The notes under the pieces: generated by a model
The model's input: only the letters and a program-made list of their open reading frames with translations
The model's database searches: none
What the model was told of the DNA's origin: nothing
NCBI GenBank assembly: GCA_028718845.1
Contig: JAQULA010000111.1
Location: forward strand, 1 to 6,013
DNA: 6,013 nt
From: Candidatus Omnitrophota bacterium
Lineage (GTDB): Bacteria; Omnitrophota; Gorgyraeia; B26-G9
Reading direction: 5' to 3'
In this document: positions 1-5,727 of the stretch, one piece after another
Numbering within the stretch: position 1 is the first letter of the stretch
Layout of the letters: each line of letters starts with the position of its first letter
Program-made: the position numbers and the translations under genes

Positions 1-930
1 ATGCTGAAAAACCAGACCCTGTTTGATGTTTCCAGCCGGTGCATGCTGCGTCTGGCCGCGGTTCTGGAAAAAGAAAAGCCGAATCTTATTCTGGTCGAGG
101 GTGATACGACGACGGCGTTTATCGCCGCCCTGGCGGCGTTCTATCTGAAGATTCCGACCGGGCATGTGGAAGCGGGATTGCGCACCTATGATAAATACCG
201 GCCGTTTCCGGAGGAGATCAACCGGCAATTGCTTACCGTGGTTGCCGATATTCACTTCGCGCCGACGGAAAGGGCAAAACGGAATTTATTGCGCGAACAC
301 GTAAGCCGGCGTTCGATTTATATGACCGGTAATCCCGTGATCGACGCGCTGTATTCCGTCGCTAAAAAGAGCTATACGGTGAGAGACCCGTTGCTGAAAA
401 AGATCGATTTTAAGCATAAAAAAGTAATTTTAGTCACGGCCCATCGCCGCGAGAGTTTCGGCGGACCGTTCCAGCAGATCTGCGCGGCGATCCGTAAAAT
501 TGCCGATTTCCCCGACGTAGAGATCATCTATCCCGTGCACCTTAACCCGAATGTCCAGGAGCCGGTTAAGCGGATGCTTCAGGGTAAAAACAATATTCAC
601 CTGATGGCCCCGCTTGATTATGAAACATTCGTCTATATTCTAAAACGTTGTTATTTTGTGTTGAGTGATTCCGGCGGGGTGCAGGAAGAGGCCCCGGCAT
701 TCCGCAAACCGATCCTGGTTATGCGCGAGGTTACCGAGCGCCAGGAAGGGGTGGAGGCGGGGATCGCGCGGTTGATCGGGATGAACAGCGAACGCATCGT
801 CCGCGAGGCAAAAACACTGCTCTCCTCAGCGCAGGCCTATAAGAAAATGGCCTGCTCGGTGAATCCCTACGGCGATGGCCGGGCCGCGGAACATATTGTC
901 CAGGCGATAATCAAGCATTATAAACTTTAA
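1..930 (+). CDS. wecB: UDP-N-acetylglucosamine 2-epimerase (non-hydrolysing), 5'-truncated by window edge
   Basis: The product is a cytoplasmic enzyme that interconverts UDP-GlcNAc and UDP-ManNAc, supplying ManNAc or ManNAcA for surface polysaccharide. Family motifs appear in order: GDTTT (34-38), GHVEAGLRT (54-62), FPEEINR (69-75), TGNPVID (109-115), AHRRESFG (147-154), YPVHLNPNV (177-185), SDSGGVQEE (222-230) and NPYGDG (288-293). The Asp, Glu and His residues of these motifs, which form the active site in characterised WecB proteins, are all present. The visible 309 residues fall short of the usual 360-380. The missing part is the N-terminus with the GTRPEAIK-type motif, so the ATG at base 1 is almost certainly an internal Met and the gene continues to the left. 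The stop is TAA at 928-930. The next gene follows after 11 bp, so co-transcription is likely. Homologues that act on other UDP-sugars share this fold, so the exact sugar is inferred. Confidence 0.94.
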   Translation: MLKNQTLFDVSSRCMLRLAAVLEKEKPNLILVEGDTTTAFIAALAAFYLKIPTGHVEAGLRTYDKYRPFPEEINRQLLTVVADIHFAPTERAKRNLLREHVSRRSIYMTGNPVIDALYSVAKKSYTVRDPLLKKIDFKHKKVILVTAHRRESFGGPFQQICAAIRKIADFPDVEIIYPVHLNPNVQEPVKRMLQGKNNIHLMAPLDYETFVYILKRCYFVLSDSGGVQEEAPAFRKPILVMREVTERQEGVEAGIARLIGMNSERIVREAKTLLSSAQAYKKMACSVNPYGDGRAAEHIVQAIIKHYKL

Positions 931-941
931 GCGGTTCGGGT

Positions 942-2084
942 ATGATCGAAATAATTTTTTGGGCCGGCATTGCGCTTATCCTGTTTATTTATGCCGGATA
1001 TCCGTTGACAATGAGTGTTCTGGCGGCGCTGTTTAGGAAAACACATGCCATTGATGAGGCATTTACGCCGAAAGTCACACTGGTTGTTGCCGCCTATAAT
1101 GAAGAAAAGGTGATCGAAGACAAGATCAGGAATATGCTGGCCTTGGATTACCCCAAGGACAGTCTTGAATGTTTTGTTCTTGTCGATGAAAGCACGGATA
1201 AAACCGAGGAGATCGTCCGGCGCTACACATCGGCCGGTATTACTCTCTGGGTCCAGCGGCCGCGGCAGGGGAAAATGGCGGCATTAAACACCCGGGTTCC
1301 TGCTGCCGGCGGCGATATTATCGTTTTTTCCGACGCCAATTCCATGTACCGGCCGGATGCCCTGCGTAAAATCGTCCGTCATTTCCGCGACGAAAGGATC
1401 GTGCTGGTCTGCGGAGAACTGCGCCTGATCGATGCCCGGGCCCTGATTGCCACCGGAGAAAGCGCCTATTGGCGTTATGAAAAATTTTTAAAAATTAAAG
1501 AAAGCGCTTTGCACCAGCTATTGGTGGTGAACGGTTCGATCTACGCGATCCGGAAATCCTTGTTTACCGCCGTTGATCCGGCTTTGGCCGATGACTTTGT
1601 TATTCCGATGCGTATTGCCAAGGCCGGTTACGGCCTGGTGTATGAGCCGGAGGCGATCAATGAGGAGAAGAGTACCGAGGCCGCCCGCGACGAATTCCGG
1701 CGGAAGATCCGGATCATCAGCCAGGGGCTCCGCGCGGCGGGCGGGTTATGGAAAACGATTCTGTCATCCTCCGGCCTGCGTTTTTTTGAATTTTTATTTC
1801 ATAAATTTTTACGCTGGTTCGTGTTTATTTTCAGCGGGATCGTGTTTATAACGAATATGTTTTTGATCCGGGTTCCGTTATATCGTATTTTCTTTTTAGC
1901 CCAGGTCGTATTTTATGCGGCGGCCTTGGCCGGGATGGTCCTGGAACGGCGGAAGATAAGGGTAAAAGCATTGTTTATCCCATATTATTTTTGTATGCTT
2001 AACCTGGCATCCTTCTTCGGTTTTTTTAGTTTTTTATTCGGTGAGCGTAAGGCCACCTGGGAAAAGGCGGAAAGTACCCGATGA
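942..2084 (+). CDS. Membrane-anchored family 2 glycosyltransferase
   Basis: This is a 380-residue GT2 (GT-A fold) enzyme predicted to transfer a sugar from a nucleotide donor at the cytoplasmic face of the inner membrane. An N-terminal membrane segment lies at about 4-30. The catalytic domain follows with AYNEE (51-55), VDESTDKT (81-88, the usual DGSTD site with Glu for Gly), GKMAALN (110-116), SDANS (130-134, the DxD-like metal site) and ADDF (216-219, the candidate catalytic base). An RRKIRI stretch (253-258) stands where processive synthases carry QxxRW, so a single-sugar transferase is more likely than a polymerase. Three more membrane segments follow at about 290-308, 313-334 and 344-366. 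The overall plan resembles the uncharacterised cellulose-synthase-like GT2 subgroup. The start at 942 has only a weak Shine-Dalgarno sequence in the 11-bp gap, but the N-terminal membrane helix supports it. Its stop overlaps the next start as ATGA. Donor and acceptor cannot be read from the sequence. Confidence 0.9.
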   Translation: MIEIIFWAGIALILFIYAGYPLTMSVLAALFRKTHAIDEAFTPKVTLVVAAYNEEKVIEDKIRNMLALDYPKDSLECFVLVDESTDKTEEIVRRYTSAGITLWVQRPRQGKMAALNTRVPAAGGDIIVFSDANSMYRPDALRKIVRHFRDERIVLVCGELRLIDARALIATGESAYWRYEKFLKIKESALHQLLVVNGSIYAIRKSLFTAVDPALADDFVIPMRIAKAGYGLVYEPEAINEEKSTEAARDEFRRKIRIISQGLRAAGGLWKTILSSSGLRFFEFLFHKFLRWFVFIFSGIVFITNMFLIRVPLYRIFFLAQVVFYAAALAGMVLERRKIRVKALFIPYYFCMLNLASFFGFFSFLFGERKATWEKAESTR

Positions 2085-3124
2085 ACAACGTTACTGCGTA
2101 TTTATTGATCATGTCCGTTGCCGGGATAGTCGCTTATGCGGGGACGGCAGTTGTCCGCGTTCTGGCGCAGAAAATGAGTTGGTTGGACAAACCCGCCGGC
2201 CGCAAGGTGCATACCCGGGCAATCCCGACGATGGGCGGGATTGCGATCTGGCTGGGGTTCACTGCCGGCATGATCACTGCGTTTATGATATTTCCCGAAC
2301 TGCGGCATGTATTTTTGCTGCCTTTCATCGGGATCGGCATCGCGGCGTTTATGATCGTGCTGACCGGGATCTATGATGACCGGCATGACCTTAACGCCTC
2401 GATTAAATTGATTATTCAGATGACTGCCGCGCTTATCGTGATTACCGCCGGGTTTGAGATCAGTATAATTACCGGTTTATTCGGCGGCGGTTTGCCGGTA
2501 GGAGTGCTGAGCGTGTTCATTACCGTCCTTTGGATAGTCGGAATGATTAACGCGATTAATCTGCTGGACGGCCTGGACGGACTGGCTGCCGGGGTCAGCG
2601 GTATCGCCGTGTTTTTTATGTGTATCGCGGCTTTTAAGATGCAGAACGGTCCGGTGGTGTTTTTAAGCCTGTGCCTGTTCGGCGCCCTGCTGGGATTTTT
2701 GCCGCATAATTTCTTTCCGGCGAAAATATTCATGGGAAATACCGGAAGTATGTTTTTGGGCTTGCTGCTTTCGATTATCGCCTTGGCCGGATTTCAGAAG
2801 CGCACGGCGGTGTTTACCTTATTTGTGCCTTTGATGGCCGTGGCGGTACCGCTTATCGATACCCTGTTGTCCATCATCCGCCGGCTTTTGACCGGGAAAC
2901 CGATTTTTTCCGCCGATAAGGAACATATTCACCATAAACTGCTGCAAGCGGAAAAGACCCAGGTCCGGGCGGTATTATCATTGTATTTTCTGACCTTTTG
3001 TTTCGGCCTGATCGCCCTGAGTTTTTCTTCCCTGCGCGGAATTTACGCGATTTTGGCTTTGTTGATCGTAGCATTGGTAACATGGAAATGGCTTAAGGAT
3101 TGGGGTTTTCTTGATTTTAAATAA
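2081..3124 (+). CDS. Polyprenyl-phosphate sugar-1-phosphate transferase (WecA/TagO/MraY family)
   Basis: This is a polytopic inner-membrane enzyme of 347 residues with about ten hydrophobic segments. Members move HexNAc-1-phosphate from a UDP-sugar to undecaprenyl phosphate, the first step in building a lipid-linked glycan. Visible family motifs are LDKP (35-38), RKVH (41-44), PTMGG (49-53), YDDRHD (98-103, the Mg-binding aspartates), NAINLLDGLDGL (157-168), IFMGNTGS (216-223), PLID (257-260) and HIHHKLL (282-288). The HIHH form and overall length fit WecA/TagO better than MraY, which usually has an HHHFE-type motif. The IFMGN motif carries Asn220 where the family normally has Asp. The ATG overlaps the upstream stop by 4 nt (ATGA), with GGAAAG at 2069-2074 as a modest ribosome binding site. 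Together with the upstream epimerase it suggests an N-acetylhexosamine-primed polysaccharide. The substrate sugar is inferred. Confidence 0.9.
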   Translation: MNNVTAYLLIMSVAGIVAYAGTAVVRVLAQKMSWLDKPAGRKVHTRAIPTMGGIAIWLGFTAGMITAFMIFPELRHVFLLPFIGIGIAAFMIVLTGIYDDRHDLNASIKLIIQMTAALIVITAGFEISIITGLFGGGLPVGVLSVFITVLWIVGMINAINLLDGLDGLAAGVSGIAVFFMCIAAFKMQNGPVVFLSLCLFGALLGFLPHNFFPAKIFMGNTGSMFLGLLLSIIALAGFQKRTAVFTLFVPLMAVAVPLIDTLLSIIRRLLTGKPIFSADKEHIHHKLLQAEKTQVRAVLSLYFLTFCFGLIALSFSSLRGIYAILALLIVALVTWKWLKDWGFLDFK

Positions 3125-3129
3125 CCTGC

Positions 3130-3158
3130 TTGCAATGCCTGCGGGGGTAGGGTATCAT
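3130..3158 (+). promoter_or_regulatory. Candidate sigma-70-like promoter in the only sizeable gap
   Basis: TTGCAA (3130-3135, 4 of 6 matches to the -35 consensus) and TATCAT (3153-3158, 5 of 6 matches to the -10 consensus) are separated by exactly 17 bp. The predicted transcript would start near 3165, just ahead of the ribosome binding site of the 3184 gene. The gap is 59 bp, whereas all other junctions are 11 bp or overlapping, which fits a unit boundary. The call rests on consensus matching only, and the host's sigma-factor preferences are unknown. Confidence 0.35.
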
Positions 3159-3171
3159 TTACCATAATAAC

Positions 3172-3177
3172 AAAGGA
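3172..3177 (+). promoter_or_regulatory. Ribosome binding site for the 3184 gene
   Basis: AAAGGA lies 6 nt before the ATG at 3184. It is one of the best Shine-Dalgarno matches in the window and it fixes the start of the membrane protein. The strong site fits independent initiation after the gap, unlike the coupled genes downstream. Confidence 0.7.
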
Positions 3178-3183
3178 TGGGTT

Positions 3184-4041
3184 ATGCAAAACCTGGGCGG
3201 TAAAATTCGTGAAACCTGGCTGGAGGGGGTGCGTGTCCTGAGGACGCATCCGCTGGTTTTTCTTCCTTTTTTATATTTGGCGGTTGCCGAGGGATTGTGG
3301 CTGAGTATCTGTTACTATGCTCCGCGGCCGCCGGTATCACTGGTCCTTTCTCCGTTGATCCGCGCGTTCATGGGCGAGGATTTTTTGCACTATCCGCTTA
3401 ACTTCCTTGTTTTGCCGAGACTGCTTTTTATCGGGCGAGTAATGCTCTATTTAACGCTGGGTATAATCGCGTTTATTATGACAATGTTATCGGTTCAGCA
3501 GGTTTTTGATAAACAACCGGTGCGTTTTTGGGGGAATTTTAATCATGCCTTGCGCCGGTATTGGCCGGTGTTTTGCTCGGCAATAATTTATGGATTAGGG
3601 GCACTGCTTGTTTATAAGGTTCCGCGTCTTGTGCTTAGCTGGTTTTTTATGAAAAGCGCATATTTGGGCATAATCCACGCAGTGGTTGTTTTTTTCGGGT
3701 TTATTTTGCTGTTTGTATTAGAATCGCTTCTTGTCTATGTCCCGCATTACCTGGTTTTCGGCAAGCTGGGGGTGTTTCGGAGTATCGGCCGGGCTTTAGC
3801 GCTGAGCCGGCAGGTTTTACCGGTAACGTTATTGTTTGTTTTTTGTTTTCGCTGCCTAAATATAGCAACGATTGTGTTGAAAAATAATATATCGGGGATT
3901 ATTGACCGGCTCAGCCCGGATTTCCCGGAGCTGGCAATGGGAATATTGAGTGCGGACATCGTTTCATTCCTTGTGTCCAATAGCGTTATCCTGGTCATTG
4001 CGACGGTGCTTTTTTTAAAAACAGGGAGAAACAATGCGTAA
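3184..4041 (+). CDS. Six-segment integral membrane protein of unknown function, linked to exosortase
   Basis: I do not recognise a named family for this 285-residue protein. Hydrophobic segments lie at about 22-45, 82-105, 128-145, 160-190, 211-232 and 256-278. They are joined by short basic loops such as HALRRYW (121-127) and FRSIGRALALSRQ (198-210). The amphipathic, Arg-containing stretch before a membrane helix, and the overall layout, loosely resemble YciC or DUF975-type bacterial membrane proteins, but that is an impression from pattern only. No catalytic motif is evident. The start is fixed by AAAGGA 6 nt upstream and by the N-terminal stretch before the first helix. The last 8 nt overlap the TPR lipoprotein gene, whose ribosome binding site lies inside this gene. 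Tight coupling to the lipoprotein and exosortase suggests a role in assembling or anchoring the sorting or export machinery. That is inference. Confidence 0.85.
   Translation: MQNLGGKIRETWLEGVRVLRTHPLVFLPFLYLAVAEGLWLSICYYAPRPPVSLVLSPLIRAFMGEDFLHYPLNFLVLPRLLFIGRVMLYLTLGIIAFIMTMLSVQQVFDKQPVRFWGNFNHALRRYWPVFCSAIIYGLGALLVYKVPRLVLSWFFMKSAYLGIIHAVVVFFGFILLFVLESLLVYVPHYLVFGKLGVFRSIGRALALSRQVLPVTLLFVFCFRCLNIATIVLKNNISGIIDRLSPDFPELAMGILSADIVSFLVSNSVILVIATVLFLKTGRNNA
4023..4028 (+). promoter_or_regulatory. Ribosome binding site for the TPR lipoprotein gene
   Basis: AGGGAG, 5 nt before the ATG at 4034, lies inside the 3' end of the preceding membrane-protein gene. It decides the 4034 start, which in turn yields a proper signal peptide, and it supports translational coupling across the 8-nt overlap. 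Confidence 0.7.
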
Positions 4042-4885
4042 TAATGCGGGAAAGGCTTGGTTGTTGCTGATTATCTGCGGAATTTGCCTGGGGTGTGACG
4101 ACGGAACCTACGTTGCCGAGAAGATGTACTGGCACGCGGCCCGGCATGAGCAGGAAATGGTAAAGCGGTATCCTCAGGGGCTTCCGAAGGATAAACTCGA
4201 TGAAATAATCCTCCGATACCGGGAAATCGCTTTAAAGGCGCCGTTTTGGAAAGGCGCGATCCATGTCTATTTTAAGCTGGCGCACCTTTACGAATCCAAT
4301 AAAAATTTCACGGCGGCCGAGAAAGCCTACGAGCAAGTGTGCAAAGATTTCCCCTTTGAGGTGGAATATTGTGCCAATGCCTTACGCATGATCGCGATAA
4401 ATTATGAAGAGCAAAATGAATGGGGAAAAGCGGAGAAGATCTATGACCGGATCCACCGGGAGTATTCTTATTCCCTGGTGGGCTTGATGGTGCCGATTTA
4501 TGTCGCGCAGCGTTATAATGCTATGGGGAAGGCTGAGCTGTCTTCCCGGAAAATGAATGAAGCCCTGGAATTCTATAGTGCGACAATCCAGTCCGATATC
4601 AGTCAGGATGTTACGATTGAGGCCATCGAGTTGATAGCGCAATGTTTTGCCGGGCTGGGGCGGGAACAGGAAGGGGTCGCTTTTTTTGAGAAACTGGCGC
4701 AAGAAAATGAGGGGAAGGTGACTGAGCTCAGGTCGTTGTATAAACTGGCACAGTTGTATTACCGCAAAAAAGATGAGTTTTCCCGGGGGAAATTCGAGCA
4801 CTACATTGCCTTGATTTCCCGGAAATTCCCCGATGATGCCAACGCCCAAAAATTAATCGATTCGTTCCGGAAAAGTGGTAAGTAA
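4034..4885 (+). CDS. Small TPR-repeat putative lipoprotein
   Basis: This 283-residue protein begins with a short basic stretch and a hydrophobic core (about 9-20), ending in a lipobox-like CLGC with Cys21 as the likely lipidated residue. The -3 residue is Cys rather than the usual Leu, so lipidation is probable but not certain. Asp22 and Asp23 follow. In enterobacteria an Asp at +2 keeps lipoproteins in the inner membrane, but the rule may not hold here. The rest is helical and built of TPR-like units at about 75-107, 113-145, 152-185, 194-225 and 231-266. Examples of the helix pairs are FKLAHLYESNKNFTAAEKAY (80-99) and AINYEEQNEWGKAEKIYDRI (121-140). TPR proteins are scaffolds for partner proteins. 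Exosortase loci often carry a much longer TPR lipoprotein (PrsT), and this one is too short to be called that. It overlaps its neighbours by 8 and 1 nt, so its partner is probably the exosortase or the membrane protein upstream. The specific function is unknown. Confidence 0.87.
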   Translation: MRNNAGKAWLLLIICGICLGCDDGTYVAEKMYWHAARHEQEMVKRYPQGLPKDKLDEIILRYREIALKAPFWKGAIHVYFKLAHLYESNKNFTAAEKAYEQVCKDFPFEVEYCANALRMIAINYEEQNEWGKAEKIYDRIHREYSYSLVGLMVPIYVAQRYNAMGKAELSSRKMNEALEFYSATIQSDISQDVTIEAIELIAQCFAGLGREQEGVAFFEKLAQENEGKVTELRSLYKLAQLYYRKKDEFSRGKFEHYIALISRKFPDDANAQKLIDSFRKSGK

Positions 4886-5727
4886 TGAATACTGCGGTAC
4901 AGTTTTTACGTGTCCGGATAGCCTTGCTTGTCTTGCTGTTGATGGCCGTTTTTTATCCGGTGTTTCAATGGATGAATGTGCGTTTTTCCGATCCGGAATC
5001 GTTTTACGCGCACGGTTATCTCGTTCCATTTGTGGCCGGATATCTGGTTTTCTTAAAGTGGGGGCAGCTGAGTAAGCTCCCCTGCGGTTCTCACCGCCTC
5101 GGCTTGGCCATCCTGCTTGCCGGGCTGCTGCTGCATCTTGGCGCCCAGTTTTTTGAAATAAACTTCCTCAGCGGGATAATGCTTATTCCGGTGCTCTACG
5201 GGCTGATCCTGTATAATTGCGGCCGGTTAATCGCCCGCCGGATTTTATTCCCCCTGCTTTTTTTGTTGTTTATGGTGCCGCTGCCGAATGCGCTTCTGAT
5301 GGGGGTAAGTTTTTATCTGAAAATTATCGCGGCCAACTGCGCTGCCGCCCTGATGGGGACATTTATTCCGCTGCGCCAATCCGGGAGTTTGATTTATTTC
5401 CCGAACGGGGTGTTGACCGTCGGGGCACCCTGCAGCGGCTTGAAATCGATGATTGCCCTGTCGGCATTAAGCCTGCTGTTCGCCTATCTGGGCGAATTTA
5501 ATGCGCGGAAAAAATTTTTATTTTTTCTTTTGGCGCTTCCGGTCGCTTTTGCCGCGAATATTCTGCGGATCATGTTGTTGATTTTTGTTTATTTTGTGTA
5601 TGGAGTCGACGCGGCGATGGGGAAATTCCATGATTTCTCCGGGTTGGCCGTGTTTGTGTTTGCGTTTATCGGATTGGTATTTCTCCGGAAGGTGTTTTTA
5701 TTATGGCACGAAAAATCAGCAGTTTGA
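4885..5727 (+). CDS. xrt: Exosortase (EpsH/Xrt family membrane transpeptidase-like protease)
   Basis: This 280-residue, roughly eight-segment inner-membrane protein belongs to the exosortase/archaeosortase family. Members are thought to cut proteins bearing a C-terminal PEP-CTERM-type signal after export and attach them to a surface partner. Family landmarks are YAHGYLVP (41-48), FMVPLP (129-134), GAPCSGLKSM (180-189) with catalytic Cys183, ANILRIM (224-230) with Arg228, and FHDFSG (248-253) with His249. All three catalytic residues are present, so the enzyme should be active. The length is that of the stand-alone form without the fused C-terminal EpsI domain. That domain is encoded separately by the next gene. 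The ATG shares one base with the upstream TAA (TAATG), and the ribosome binding site is only a weak GGAAAAG at 4869-4875. Translation therefore probably depends on re-initiation after the TPR gene. I cannot assign a numbered Xrt subtype by eye, and no substrate gene is in the window. Confidence 0.93.
   Translation: MNTAVQFLRVRIALLVLLLMAVFYPVFQWMNVRFSDPESFYAHGYLVPFVAGYLVFLKWGQLSKLPCGSHRLGLAILLAGLLLHLGAQFFEINFLSGIMLIPVLYGLILYNCGRLIARRILFPLLFLLFMVPLPNALLMGVSFYLKIIAANCAAALMGTFIPLRQSGSLIYFPNGVLTVGAPCSGLKSMIALSALSLLFAYLGEFNARKKFLFFLLALPVAFAANILRIMLLIFVYFVYGVDAAMGKFHDFSGLAVFVFAFIGLVFLRKVFLLWHEKSAV
5687..5692 (+). promoter_or_regulatory. Ribosome binding site for the EpsI-like gene
   Basis: GGAAGG lies 10 nt ahead of the ATG at 5703, inside the exosortase coding region. 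It supports a start that overlaps the exosortase by 25 nt rather than a start after its stop codon. Confidence 0.6.

Noticed and set aside
1..930. Reading the epimerase as a complete 309-residue protein starting at base 1
   Set aside because: The family N-terminus with its GTRPEAIK-type nucleotide-binding motif is absent, and the first visible residues align to an internal position. Truncation by the window edge is the simple explanation.
1780..1815. T-rich run resembling a terminator tail inside the glycosyltransferase gene
   Set aside because: There is no GC-rich stem ahead of it, and the Ts encode Phe and Leu codons at the start of the C-terminal membrane region.
1573..1851. Plus-strand open frame of 92 codons inside the glycosyltransferase gene
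   Set aside because: It is out of frame with the conserved ADDF and following membrane segments, and its product is Arg-rich and unstructured, as expected for a shifted reading of GC-rich coding sequence.
3161..3180. Possible hairpin (CCAT/ATGG) covering the ribosome binding site of the 3184 gene
   Set aside because: Only four base pairs with a loop of 11 nt, too weak to support a regulatory or terminator call.
4382..4849. Long open frame (155 codons) on the minus strand inside the TPR gene
   Set aside because: It lies antisense to a clear TPR coding region with a lipoprotein signal, shows no recognisable motif, and is explained as a shadow of the real gene.
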